Part shown: piece after piece, positions 19,125 through 28,151 of the stretch | Layout of the letters: each line of letters starts with the position of its first letter | How positions within the stretch are numbered: position 1 is the first letter of the stretch | Origin: Ruminococcus sp. AF46-10NS | Lineage (GTDB): Bacteria > Bacillota > Clostridia > Lachnospirales > Lachnospiraceae | Direction of reading: 5' to 3' | Assembly: GCF_003474435.1 (NCBI RefSeq) | Contig: NZ_QRNF01000020.1 | Span: 1 to 64,000 of the forward strand | DNA: 64,000 nt | Notes under the pieces: model-generated | Told to the model about the DNA's origin: nothing | The model's database searches: none | Seen by the model: only the letters and a program-made list of their open reading frames with translations | Position numbers and translations under genes: made by a program

Positions 19125-20347
19125 TCACAACCCTCCTGCCATGAGAATAAGAAATGTCAGCATACAAAGCACCTCCGCAGCAAACAGTATCCGTAGCAAA
19201 AGAGCACATCCTTCTCCCATAGTGCTGAATGCTTCCACCAGTCTTTTGTCTGACACCGGCTGAGCCACTGCTGCCATAAAACGATAGATAAGAGAAAGAA
19301 GCCCATAGCGGATCAAAGGTCCTGCTCCCACTGCCACGATCACAAGAAGAAGGGCAATGCCCAGACTGTTACGAACAAGGACTGCTGTAGTAAGTACCAG
19401 CTCTGTCACTGCATTAACTGCATTTCCAACTCCCGGGAGAGCTCCTGCTGTTTTTCCCAGAGCACTTCTTTTCAGGGAATCCATCACAGGAGCCACAAGG
19501 CCTCTTACTATCTGCAGTCCTGCCACAATACCAAGAAGAGTTCGCAGTCCCCAGGAGATCAATGTCTCAATAAGCTCTGCCATTTTTCCCAGCATTTCTT
19601 CTCTTGAAAGGTGATTAACGAATTTCAGAAGAATATAGAGACTGACTCCCGGAAGCAGCACGCTTTCCAGAAGCCACTGGAACAGCCACACCAGAAGCAG
19701 TATGCCCTGATAAAAAACTGCCGCTGTAGATGCCCCGGATGCTGCTGCCACAGCCATAAAATACACAGGTGAAAGCTCTTTCATAAATTCTGTGATCCAT
19801 CCCAGGACCTGTATCAGAGATTCACTCTGCCTGGAAAAGCTGTTCATCATCAGAGTAAACACAAGAAGATATACTACATAAAAACTGATCTCCCCGATCT
19901 GCCCGTTATCAAAAGCTTCTGCAAAACCGGAGAATACAGCTGCAAATAACAGCAGTAACACCAGTTTTACGATCAGGCTTTTTTCCCTCTCAATGCCCGA
20001 AAAAAAGAGACTGTGCAGAAATTCCTGCACGCTCTCTTCCGAAAGCACGTCCTCTCCTGAAAGAAGCCTGTGAAAAGTATCTGTGACAGAGAAAGTTTTA
20101 TCTCCTAACATGGCATCCACCATATCCTGTAAATTGGTCAGTTCCAGCTGTCGATGATCTGGGTTTCTGCGGCACTGGATGTTGCCAGTTCAGACTGCGT
20201 ACCTGTTTTCAATGTCGTCGCCGCACAAACTGTCTGCATTCTGCACAAATCCACCTCATGATCTCGCCTTACAACACTTTCCCACAAAAACAGCACCGCA
20301 CACAAAAACAATATCTGCCGCCACTTTCCTCGTTTTTTCACCCTCAC
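19125..20347 (-). pseudogene. spoIIIAE: Stage III sporulation protein AE, frame disrupted near its N-terminus
   Basis: Polytopic membrane protein of the SpoIIIA channel. The gene is split. A GTG-started 69-codon frame (20138-20347) gives a signal peptide and mature N-terminus ending in IIDSWN. A second frame (19125 to about 20150) begins in the overlap with LTNLQDMVDAML and carries the multi-span body. Restoring one G on the plus strand at 20141 (GG in place of G) joins them as IIDSWN-LTNLQDM, and the product then reaches the usual length of about 400 residues. The main frame alone could start at ATG 20121-20123 but would lack the signal peptide. A consensus error is more likely than true loss, because the rest of the operon is intact. 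Confidence 0.85.
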
Positions 20348-20393
20348 CTGTTTCTGATCTCTCCTCTTATTTTTCCTCTTACATTTCCTGTCT

Positions 20394-20780
20394 TCATGTA
20401 AGAAACCCCTGTATCGTATCCAGCAAAGCCAGCAGCACCGGCATGCTGAGCACCATCACAGATAGCCTGCAGAACAGTTCTATCTGTGCTCCAGTAGAAG
20501 CATAGCCTGCATCTTTACATATTCCCGACGAAAACTGTCCGATGTAAGTGATCCCTATCATTTTTAATAATGTGGTGATATAACTTCCATCTACAGGCAG
20601 ATTCTCTCTCAGCCGCTCCAGGGATTCAAAAAGATAGCCGATCTTTCCCACAGCAAGTCCCAGGATCACAAGCCCGATCCCCATTGTGATGAGACTTACA
20701 TATTCAGGAGCCCTCTCTTTCAGAAGAAGCCCGATAAGCACACCTCCCACTCCCAGAACAGAAATCCTCAATATATCCAC
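20394..20780 (-). CDS. spoIIIAD: Stage III sporulation protein AD
   Basis: A 128-residue integral membrane protein with about four hydrophobic segments. It matches SpoIIIAD in length, hydropathy and position between AC and AE. It contains the conserved LLKMIGITYIGQFSSGICKDAGY stretch (about residues 70-93). Confidence 0.93.
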   Translation of the reverse strand: MDILRISVLGVGGVLIGLLLKERAPEYVSLITMGIGLVILGLAVGKIGYLFESLERLRENLPVDGSYITTLLKMIGITYIGQFSSGICKDAGYASTGAQIELFCRLSVMVLSMPVLLALLDTIQGFLT

Positions 20781-20795
20781 AGTCTTTCTCCCTCC

Positions 20796-20990
20796 CTACA
20801 GAACAAAAAGCCTCTGAATATCCTCAAAAAGCTGATAAATATACGGCACGATCCAGAACAGCACGATCAATAGCCCGGAAAGGCTTACAAGAAAGGCCTG
20901 TTCTTCTCTCCCGCTGTGTTTCAGTATCTGGGAGAGAACAGAGACCAGGATCCCCACTGCTCCGATCTTGAATATGATACTGACCTCCAA
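20796..20990 (-). CDS. spoIIIAC: Stage III sporulation protein AC
   Basis: A 64-residue membrane protein with two hydrophobic segments (about 5-22 and 33-52). It is typical of SpoIIIAC and lies 15 bp upstream of spoIIIAD. A 95-bp gap with no clear signal separates it from spoIIIAB. Confidence 0.92.
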   Translation of the reverse strand: MEVSIIFKIGAVGILVSVLSQILKHSGREEQAFLVSLSGLLIVLFWIVPYIYQLFEDIQRLFVL

Positions 20991-21085
20991 ACGACCCCTC
21001 CCTTTTCATATAATCTGTATGCAGCTATTAAGCCCCGTTACATAGCCGGGCACTGGCGATTTCGTCTCTCTTATATGCTGCAATG

Positions 21086-21610
21086 CTACACAAGCAGTAC
21101 TGCAAGAAGCAGTCCTCCGAGAACGCCTAACCCCCTGTACAATTTCTTTTTTCCGAAAGCCTCTTCTTTCAGCAACCGGATCTCTCCCTCCAGATTTTTT
21201 TCGTACAGGGAAAGCTGTCGCAGCTGCATCTCCCGGTCCAGATATCCAAGATATTTTCCAATAGAAAAAAAAGCGTCCTTTTCCCCATGGGTAAGGCAGC
21301 TTTTTTTCAGGGATGCTTCTGCGCATTCCCTGCATATCTGTGAGAGTTTTTCTCCGTTTCCCGCTTTCATCCTGTCTGCGGCATTTATGAGAAATTCCCT
21401 GTATTTTCCATTCATCCTTCCGGCTGCACCATAAAAGGCATCCGGCAATGATGCGTTCCCACAGCTGATCTCCCCTCTCAGGCAAATCACCAGCTGAAGC
21501 AGCATCTCCAACGTACGGATTCTCTCAGAAAACCGGAAGCTTTCCGAAAAGCCCATACCTGCTCCTGCTGCCACAATAAGAATACATCCTACAACTCTGT
21601 ACATAGACAT
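21086..21610 (-). CDS. spoIIIAB: Stage III sporulation protein AB
   Basis: A 174-residue protein with an N-terminal hydrophobic segment (about 5-20), a helical middle with RTLEMLLQLV and LRGEISCGNASLPDAF, and a C-terminal hydrophobic anchor. This is the SpoIIIAB pattern, distantly related to GspF-like platform proteins. It overlaps the end of spoIIIAA by 22 bp. Confidence 0.93.
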   Translation of the reverse strand: MSMYRVVGCILIVAAGAGMGFSESFRFSERIRTLEMLLQLVICLRGEISCGNASLPDAFYGAAGRMNGKYREFLINAADRMKAGNGEKLSQICRECAEASLKKSCLTHGEKDAFFSIGKYLGYLDREMQLRQLSLYEKNLEGEIRLLKEEAFGKKKLYRGLGVLGGLLLAVLLV

Positions 21611-22521
21611 TTTCCGTTTCCGTCATAAATTCCTTCCACAACGCCTGCACGATCATGTTTCCCCAGAAAAATATACCTCTGGAACACCCGGGCATCCCAC
21701 AGTTTCCGGAAAAACGGCTGACTCAAAGTCTCTTTCATGGAATCTCCGTGAGCCGTAGCGATCAGGCGGCACCCACAGTGGATCACCGACTCCACAGCTT
21801 TGAAATCTTCTTCTTTTCCAAGTTCATCCACAGCTACAACCACCGGAGACATGGAACGGATCAACATCTGCATTCCCTCTGCTTTCGGACATCCATCCAG
21901 AATATCCGTGCGCATTCCCAGGTCATTCTGGGGAATCCCCTGATAGCAGCCTGCAAGTTCACTGCGCTCATCTACTACACCTACCGTAACGCCGGAAATA
22001 TTTCCCCAGCCGTTGCTCATCTGCCGGATGATATCCCGAAGAAGAGTGGTCTTTCCGCATCTGGGCGGTGAAACGATCAGAGTATGCATGATCTGTTCTC
22101 TTGTCTGGATATAAGGCATTACTTTTTCCGCACATCCCTGAATTTCGTGAGCCAGACGCACATTGATACAGGAAATATACTTCATTCCCCTGATCCTGTT
22201 TCCATCCAGGATCACTTTTCCGGTGACTCCCACACGATGTCCTCCCTGTACACTTAAAAAACCCTGCCGGATCTCATCTTCATAGGCATACAGAGAATAG
22301 CCACTGACATACTCCAATGTTTCCTTCAGATCTTCCCTTGTTACCAGATAGGGATCTGTATCCTTCTGTCTGAGAAAACATTCCCCTCCGTCATAAGTCA
22401 AAAACAATGGCCTTCCCACACGAAGACGTATCTCATATAATTTATCATAATCAAGATCTGCATCCACCAGAAGCTGGCGGATATTACTGGCAAACAGGTT
22501 CTGAATCTGGTTTGCGTCCAT
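21589..22521 (-). CDS. spoIIIAA: Stage III sporulation protein AA, secretion-type ATPase
   Basis: Cytosolic ATPase thought to energise the SpoIIIA channel, 310 residues. Walker A is SPPRCGKTTLLRD near residue 155 and Walker B lies around VVAVDELGKEED. The RLGRP-type motif RLRVGRPLFLTYDGGE is near 31-46. It is the first gene of the operon. ATG at 22519-22521 is preceded by AGAGGTG. A sigma-E promoter is expected from other species, but I could not place one with confidence. Confidence 0.95.
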   Translation of the reverse strand: MDANQIQNLFASNIRQLLVDADLDYDKLYEIRLRVGRPLFLTYDGGECFLRQKDTDPYLVTREDLKETLEYVSGYSLYAYEDEIRQGFLSVQGGHRVGVTGKVILDGNRIRGMKYISCINVRLAHEIQGCAEKVMPYIQTREQIMHTLIVSPPRCGKTTLLRDIIRQMSNGWGNISGVTVGVVDERSELAGCYQGIPQNDLGMRTDILDGCPKAEGMQMLIRSMSPVVVAVDELGKEEDFKAVESVIHCGCRLIATAHGDSMKETLSQPFFRKLWDARVFQRYIFLGKHDRAGVVEGIYDGNGKCLCTEL

Positions 22522-22598
22522 TTTTTCACCTCTTACACTTAAATATATTGCAGACGCCCCTGATTTAGTACCCCTTGTCTCAGGGAAAGATTTTTCCC

Positions 22599-23750
22599 TT
22601 ATTCCGACATGGAAAATAAACTGTCACTTTCTTCTTCATACGCTTCCATCTTGGGAAGGCTCAGTTTCAGTACTCTGTCCACAATATTTACAGAAGACGC
22701 GCGGTATGCGTAGGCACAGGACTCAAACATCACATAGAGATTGTCTCCTTCCACTACGATCTGCTCCAGTCGTTCCGGAAAACGATAAGTCCTGGCTGAA
22801 TTCTCATTTACATATAAACGCTTGTCAGACTGTTCATAAACCACCAGTCTGGACGGCAGGATACCAAATGAATGGGATATCAGAAGCTTATCATTGTAAA
22901 AAGCAATTCCCTGAACCTGTTCCGATATGGTGGAATAATCCAGTGGAACTGCCATCTCAAAATTCATGCCAAGTTCCTCATCCATGGTATTGATCAGATT
23001 TCCCGCCGCGTCAACTCCGTATCGTGCAATTACACTTTCGTTATATTTTTCAAAGCAGCCTACATACAAACATCCTTTGTAAAAAGTCATAAAGGAATCT
23101 CTTACAATTCCGTAAAGGCTGACTGTCTGCAAAGTATCCACAGGCAGATGGCTTTCATCGTAATCGTAGGCTTCTATTATATCCATTTTTATGCTGACTG
23201 CCTGTGCAATTCCATTGATATTGGAAGAATACCACAGAATCTTATGGTCCGGATCATAAGCAAGGCCTCCTGCATGGGGCTGGCCAGGCAGTACCACTTC
23301 TTTTATAAAATTATGTGTTTCCTTATCAATCACATAGATCACTGAATTATGCTTATATGTACTGCAATATGCACTGACCAGTACGTAATCTTCCGTAACA
23401 GCCAGGCCCTGGGGAGTCATAGACGTGCACATAGCCTGCGTGGCACCCTTCTCCGTAAGCAGTGTTCTTGTATTCTTAAGTCCTGGAATCACATAAGTTC
23501 CGTATTCTTTCTCTTTCTCCCGTCCATCAAAAGCAAAATACGAAAATGCTTCCTTCTGGGAAAGCATCTGCATCTGTCCCCGCAGTGTATACACTGCAGC
23601 CCCCCTGTTCGTCACCACCGCCTTTGCAGGCAGCTCTGTCCTGGCTCTGTAGACAAACGCATATAAAAAATAACACATAGCCAGCACAAAAACAACCGCC
23701 AGAATCTTCAATATGAAGTTCCTGAAGCTGCGTTTCATCACTTTGTTCAT
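22599..23750 (-). CDS. Unrecognised membrane-anchored protein, possible beta-propeller
   Basis: A 383-residue protein I do not recognise. A single N-terminal transmembrane segment (about 13-32) is followed by a large domain predicted outside the membrane. The sequence has repeating beta-rich units such as GLAVTEDYVLVSAY, VIYVIDKETHNFIKEV, GGLAYDPDHKILWYSS and DNLYVMFESCAYAY. These resemble blades of YncE- or SMP-30-like propellers. It lies 20 bp after the phosphopantetheinyl transferase and 77 bp before spoIIIAA. That invites a guess of a sporulation or envelope role, without direct support. Confidence 0.75.
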   Translation of the reverse strand: MNKVMKRSFRNFILKILAVVFVLAMCYFLYAFVYRARTELPAKAVVTNRGAAVYTLRGQMQMLSQKEAFSYFAFDGREKEKEYGTYVIPGLKNTRTLLTEKGATQAMCTSMTPQGLAVTEDYVLVSAYCSTYKHNSVIYVIDKETHNFIKEVVLPGQPHAGGLAYDPDHKILWYSSNINGIAQAVSIKMDIIEAYDYDESHLPVDTLQTVSLYGIVRDSFMTFYKGCLYVGCFEKYNESVIARYGVDAAGNLINTMDEELGMNFEMAVPLDYSTISEQVQGIAFYNDKLLISHSFGILPSRLVVYEQSDKRLYVNENSARTYRFPERLEQIVVEGDNLYVMFESCAYAYRASSVNIVDRVLKLSLPKMEAYEEESDSLFSMSE

Positions 23751-23770
23751 TTCAATCTTTTCTCTGCTTG

Positions 23771-24319
23771 TTATTTCAATATGATTTCTTCGTATTCAAA
23801 CCGTAATTCCAGTCTGTCCTTTGACCAGACTGCTCCGCTGTATCCAGGTTCCATCTCCAACATCATATAGTTTCCTTTATCCATCGGTATCGTCCTCAAA
23901 TCTCTGGACAGACCTTCACCCGTCCATTTGATATAAGCCTCTCTTAATACCCACTGAGCAAAAAAAGCTTTCTCCATATCATCCGATTCCAGGATCTCCC
24001 TCACCATATCTGCCGGCACCATTCGTTCCAGGATCCTCTCGTAATTCACTTTCTTGTGAATCTGTATATCAATCCCCACTTCTTCACCTGCAAACAGGCA
24101 CATCACATATTTTCCGGAGTGGGAAATATTATAATGAATCTTTGGAAGGAGGGTAAAAAACGGTTTCCCATGTTCCCCGGTTGCTCTTGGTTCAAAAGCC
24201 AGTTTTTTTTCAAATTCTTTCTTCAGCCCGATCTCCAGAAGCTTCTCTCCGATCATATGCTCCATATTCTTGTTGTCATATTCGTCTCTGATCTTTGTAT
24301 AATAGATAATTCCGTTCAT
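23771..24319 (-). CDS. Sfp-type 4'-phosphopantetheinyl transferase
   Basis: Transfers phosphopantetheine from CoA to carrier proteins; 182 residues. Motifs are GIDIQ (Mg-binding Asp), WVLREAYIKWTGEG (catalytic Glu and Lys) and an upstream NISHSGKYVMC. ATG at 24317-24319 overlaps the helicase stop by 4 bp (ATGA) and has GAGGAGG upstream. No polyketide or peptide synthetase is in the window. acpP lies about 3.5 kb upstream in the same direction, so it may serve fatty acid ACP or a carrier protein elsewhere. Confidence 0.9.
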   Translation of the reverse strand: MNGIIYYTKIRDEYDNKNMEHMIGEKLLEIGLKKEFEKKLAFEPRATGEHGKPFFTLLPKIHYNISHSGKYVMCLFAGEEVGIDIQIHKKVNYERILERMVPADMVREILESDDMEKAFFAQWVLREAYIKWTGEGLSRDLRTIPMDKGNYMMLEMEPGYSGAVWSKDRLELRFEYEEIILK

Positions 24320-26142
24320 AATCCAGCCTCCTCTAGGAACCGTGACGGCTCCCGTTCCTTCTCGTACTGTGTCCTTACATAACACAGACAAAGTTTCTTC
24401 TTCGCCCGTGTCATCCCAACATAGAAAAGTCTCCGTTCTTCCTCAAGATGTGCTTCCAGAACTGCTTTCCGGTAGGGCATGCTGCCTTCATTGACATTGA
24501 GGATGTACACTCTGTCATATTCCAGCCCTTTCACAGCATGAAGTGTGGAGATCACTGCACCTTCCCGCTTCACATCCTGCTTTTTTGCCTGTTCTTCCAG
24601 TTTTCTGGTATACTCATCTATATAAGCCAGCCATTCTTCCAGATCCTTCATTCCTCTGGCACTTTCATGGATCCGGTTCAGATTTTCCCAGAGCTCTTCT
24701 GGTTTTATTTTACGATACCTTGCGTATTCCTGCAAGTATTCTTCGTATCCCATTCCGTTCCGGATGAAATTAATAGCAGCATAAGGAGCCATGGTTTTTA
24801 AGATCCTAAGGTGTGTTTCCATGGTTGTGATACGGTCGCACATCCAGTCCTTATCTTTGTAAAATTCTTCAAGAGCCCGGAAATCCACTGTCTTTTCTGT
24901 GAGAGCATCTCTGGCTATATATCGGTTTGGGCGGTTCATGATTTCCAGAAAAGTACTTCTGCTCCTATCACCCTTGGCCATTTTCAGATAGGCGATCATG
25001 TTCCTGCAGATCCAGTGCCGGAACATATTGGGCAGTTTTTCTTTCATGGTAAAAGGAACTCCATATTCCATCAGTGCAGCTACCAGACCTTCGGCCTCCT
25101 GATTGGTGCGGAAAAGAAATGCTGTATCTTCAATGTTCTCTCCGCTTTCCATTCGTTTCTTCAATGCACCTGCTACTGTCATATATTCTTCTCGGGGATT
25201 TCGAAATTCCATCACCTTCACAGGATCTCCAGGCTCATTTGGTGTGAAAAGTTTTTTCGTGTAGCGGTTTTCGTTATTATCGATCACCTTCATAGCCGTG
25301 TTCAGAATATTTCCGCTACACCGGTAATTGATATTCAAGAGCACAGTTTCCGCATTCTTAAAATCCTCCGGAAAATTCAGCATGATCTCCGGCCTGGCAC
25401 CACGGAAATGATAGATAGACTGGTCATCATCCCCTACTACGAACAGATTGTTCTCTGGTGCCGCCAGCATTTTTACGATATCATACTGGAGATGATTGAT
25501 ATCCTGAAACTCATCTACCAAAATATAACGGAATTTCTTCTGCCAGGCTTCCAGGATATCTTTTCTTTTTCGAAGAAGTTCATAGCAACTTAGAAGCATA
25601 TCATCAAAATCAAGTTTTCTCCGCTCATTAAGAACTTTTCGATACTCTTTAAAAATCTGCCGGAATACTTCGTCCGGGCAACAGGAGGAATAATAATGCT
25701 CAAGTGCGATTCTTCCCCCTTTTACAATACTGATCTCTTTTGCCACGTCTTCCACAAAATCCCCCTCCTGGGACTGTTCAGAAGCACAATTTATCACAAG
25801 CTCCCGCAGGATCGCATACTTTTCCTCTTCAGACAGGATATTTCCCCCATCCAGTCCATAGGCCTGTTTCAGAATCCCGTAAAACACTCCGTGAAAAGTC
25901 CCAAACGTAACTCCTGTCCGCTGTACACCTGTAAATTTCAGGAATCGTTCTTTCATTTCTACTGCCGCCGCCCTGGAAAAAGTCACAACAAGAATAGAGG
26001 AAGCTGGTATCTTCCCATCCTGGATCATATGTGCTGTTCTCTCTACAATGACGGAAGTTTTCCCCGAACCGGGGCCTGCCAGAACCATCATTGGTCCTGA
26101 CAGGTGGGCGATCGCCCTTATTTGAGATGGATTTCGTTTCAT
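24316..26142 (-). CDS. UvrD/PcrA-like superfamily 1 DNA helicase
   Basis: ATP-dependent 3'-5' DNA helicase, about 608 residues, shorter than canonical PcrA (about 720). Motif I is AGPGSGKT (about 22-29), motif II VDEFQDIN, motif III VGDDDQSIYHFRGA, and motif V-VI includes STLHAVKGLEYDRVYILNVNEGSMP and EERRLFYVGMTRAKK. The ATG at 26140-26142 was chosen because the N-terminus then starts at the helicase Q-like motif. An in-frame GTG at 26182-26184 inside gltX is possible. It is coupled to the transferase gene by ATGA. Confidence 0.92.
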   Translation of the reverse strand: MKRNPSQIRAIAHLSGPMMVLAGPGSGKTSVIVERTAHMIQDGKIPASSILVVTFSRAAAVEMKERFLKFTGVQRTGVTFGTFHGVFYGILKQAYGLDGGNILSEEEKYAILRELVINCASEQSQEGDFVEDVAKEISIVKGGRIALEHYYSSCCPDEVFRQIFKEYRKVLNERRKLDFDDMLLSCYELLRKRKDILEAWQKKFRYILVDEFQDINHLQYDIVKMLAAPENNLFVVGDDDQSIYHFRGARPEIMLNFPEDFKNAETVLLNINYRCSGNILNTAMKVIDNNENRYTKKLFTPNEPGDPVKVMEFRNPREEYMTVAGALKKRMESGENIEDTAFLFRTNQEAEGLVAALMEYGVPFTMKEKLPNMFRHWICRNMIAYLKMAKGDRSRSTFLEIMNRPNRYIARDALTEKTVDFRALEEFYKDKDWMCDRITTMETHLRILKTMAPYAAINFIRNGMGYEEYLQEYARYRKIKPEELWENLNRIHESARGMKDLEEWLAYIDEYTRKLEEQAKKQDVKREGAVISTLHAVKGLEYDRVYILNVNEGSMPYRKAVLEAHLEEERRLFYVGMTRAKKKLCLCYVRTQYEKEREPSRFLEEAGL

Positions 26143-26149
26143 AACCGGA

Positions 26150-27601
26150 TTATTTTTCAAGTTTTTCAATTGCTGCACGGACACGTTTCAGAGTCTCTTC
26201 TTTGCCGATGATCTCCATGATCTCTGTCGCGCCAGCCGGTGTCATCTGCTTGCCGGATACAGCTGTACGAAGCGGCCACATTACATAACCGTTCTTATAT
26301 CCATGTTCTTTTACAAATGCACTTAAAGAAGCGAACAGCGGATCATTGGTATAATCCTCCTGAGCCTCAAGTACAGGAAGTACCTCTTTGAGGACTGCAA
26401 GAGATGTCTCCTCTGTTGTTTTCATTTTTTTATGGCGGTACATTGCGCTGTCGTACTCCGGAACTGCCTCAAAGAAATCTACAAGCTCCGGGATATCCGG
26501 GAATACTTCGATTCTTGTCTGGACCATTCCTGCGATCTTCTTAAGATCAAAATCTTTCTTAAGAACTTCCTTCAGATACGGAAGTGCTCTCTCGTAAAAC
26601 GCTTCCGGGTCCATTTTCTTGATATACTCGCCGTTCATCCATTTCAGCTTGGCAATATCAAATACTGCCGGTGATTTATTGATATGATGGTAATCAAATG
26701 CCTCCACAAGCTCCGGAAGTGAAAAAATCTCACGATTGTCTGCCGGGCTCCATCCAAGAAGCGCAACGTAGTTGATCACTGCTTCTGTAACAAATCCCTG
26801 ATCGATCAAATCCTCATAGGAAGAATGACCGCATCTCTTGGAAAGTTTCTGGTGTGTCTCATCTGTGATCAGTGGACAGTGAACGTATGTCGGAATCTCC
26901 CATCCAAATGCCTCATAAATACGGTTGTATTTCGGAGAAGATGAAAGATACTCATTACCTCTTACTACGTGTGTAATTCCCATAAGGTGGTCATCAATAA
27001 CGTTGGCAAAGTTGTATGTCGGATATCCGTCAGATTTAATAAGGATCAGGTCCTCCATCTCCTCATTGTTAACGGTGATATCTCCGTAAATTACATCGTG
27101 GAATGTAGTGGTTCCCTCTGTCGGCATATTAAAACGGATCACGTGCGGCTCCCCTGCATCCAGACGACGCTGAACTTCTTCCCTGGAGAGGTGAAGGCAT
27201 CTCTTATCATAGATGGAAATCTCCTTGCCTGCAACTGTACGTTTCATGCTCTCCAGTTCTTCCTTGCCGCAGAAACAGTAATATGCATCGCCCTGCTCGA
27301 TCAGCTGTTTGGCATATTTCAGATACATTCCTGTTGCCTGACGCTCGCTCTGTACATACGGTCCAAATCCACCGTCCTTGTCCGGTCCCTCATCATGGAG
27401 AAGGCCTGTCTTCTCAAGAGTACGGTAGATGATATCTACAGCTCCCTCAACATAACGTTCCTGGTCTGTATCTTCAATACGGAGGATAAAATCTCCGCCT
27501 TCATGTTTTGTGATCAAATAAGCATAAAGAGCTGTTCTTAAGTTACCCACGTGCATTCTGCCTGTAGGGCTCGGTGCAAATCTTGTTCTGATCTTTGTCA
27601 T
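26150..27601 (-). CDS. gltX: Glutamyl-tRNA synthetase
   Basis: Class I synthetase charging tRNA-Glu, 483 residues. The HIGH-equivalent is TGRMHVGN (13-20) and the KMSKS-equivalent is KLSKR. Four Cys/His in the SWIM-like insertion (CFCGKEELE through KRCLHLS) could bind zinc. It carries its own promoter and stands at the head of the helicase-transferase block. No T-box leader is present. Confidence 0.96.
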   Translation of the reverse strand: MTKIRTRFAPSPTGRMHVGNLRTALYAYLITKHEGGDFILRIEDTDQERYVEGAVDIIYRTLEKTGLLHDEGPDKDGGFGPYVQSERQATGMYLKYAKQLIEQGDAYYCFCGKEELESMKRTVAGKEISIYDKRCLHLSREEVQRRLDAGEPHVIRFNMPTEGTTTFHDVIYGDITVNNEEMEDLILIKSDGYPTYNFANVIDDHLMGITHVVRGNEYLSSSPKYNRIYEAFGWEIPTYVHCPLITDETHQKLSKRCGHSSYEDLIDQGFVTEAVINYVALLGWSPADNREIFSLPELVEAFDYHHINKSPAVFDIAKLKWMNGEYIKKMDPEAFYERALPYLKEVLKKDFDLKKIAGMVQTRIEVFPDIPELVDFFEAVPEYDSAMYRHKKMKTTEETSLAVLKEVLPVLEAQEDYTNDPLFASLSAFVKEHGYKNGYVMWPLRTAVSGKQMTPAGATEIMEIIGKEETLKRVRAAIEKLEK

Positions 27602-27642
27602 TTCTTTTCTCCTCGTTTTTGTTGTTTCTCATTATAGCTGAT

Positions 27643-27672
27643 ATTATATACCCAAATCCTTTAAAATGTCCA
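27643..27672 (-). promoter_or_regulatory. Candidate promoter of gltX
   Basis: On the minus strand, -35 TGGACA (27667-27672), an 18-bp spacer and -10 TATAAT (27643-27648). A second TATAAT at 27631-27636 lies downstream without a matching -35. Confidence 0.55.
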
Positions 27673-27710
27673 TAGGTTTTCCGACGGAACCCCCTGGTCT
27701 TCTCATACAC

Positions 27711-27744
27711 AGAAAAATCCCCTGGAACATCATTGCTCCAGAGG
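27711..27744 (-). terminator. Terminator of acpP
   Basis: An 8-bp stem (27719-27726 with 27737-27744, one G-T pair) is followed on the minus strand by ATTTTTC. It lies 33 bp past the acpP stop. Confidence 0.8.
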
Positions 27745-27776
27745 ATCCTTATTCCTGCATTTACCTTCAGCGGATC

Positions 27777-28010
27777 TTATGCTTCTACACCTTTGTTCTT
27801 GAGGTACTCGATTACATCTCCAACTGTATTCAGATCTGTAAGTTCCTCTGCCGGGATCTCTACGTTGTACTCATCCTCAAGAGCCATAACCAGCTCAAAC
27901 AGGTCAAGGGAATCTGCTCCAAGATCATCCTTGAAAGAAGTCTCCGGTGTAATTGTAGATGCTTCACAATTTAACTGCTCTGCAAGCATTTCGCTCATTT
28001 TTTCTAACAT
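27777..28010 (-). CDS. acpP: Acyl carrier protein
   Basis: A 77-residue acyl carrier protein carrying growing fatty acyl chains. The phosphopantetheine attachment Ser34 lies in GADSLDLFEL. The protein is acidic and four-helical as usual. It is monocistronic with strong promoter and terminator, and does not sit in a fab operon here. Confidence 0.95.
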   Translation of the reverse strand: MLEKMSEMLAEQLNCEASTITPETSFKDDLGADSLDLFELVMALEDEYNVEIPAEELTDLNTVGDVIEYLKNKGVEA

Positions 28011-28066
28011 GTCTTATTTTCTCCTTTAATCATTACAGATCGAATCTGTTTCCTCTTTTTGAGCAA

Positions 28067-28095
28067 AGTATATAGTCTGTAAATACAGTTGTCAA
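28067..28095 (-). promoter_or_regulatory. Strong promoter of acpP with palindrome in spacer
   Basis: On the minus strand, -35 TTGACA (28090-28095), a 17-bp spacer and -10 TATACT (28067-28072). The spacer contains a perfect 12-bp-span palindrome CTGTA-AA-TACAG (28077-28088), a plausible repressor site. Confidence 0.75.
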
Positions 28096-28151
28096 GAGGA
28101 TTTTCCCAAAAAATGTCCATCTGGCGAAAATATTTTGATTTTAAAACTATT

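Noticed and set aside
21006..21485. 159-codon frame overlapping spoIIIAB
   Set aside because: It is a shifted frame of spoIIIAB and the AC-AB gap, with no family features.
27602..27776. T-box riboswitch before gltX
   Set aside because: The leader is too short and lacks the T-box sequence and specifier structure.
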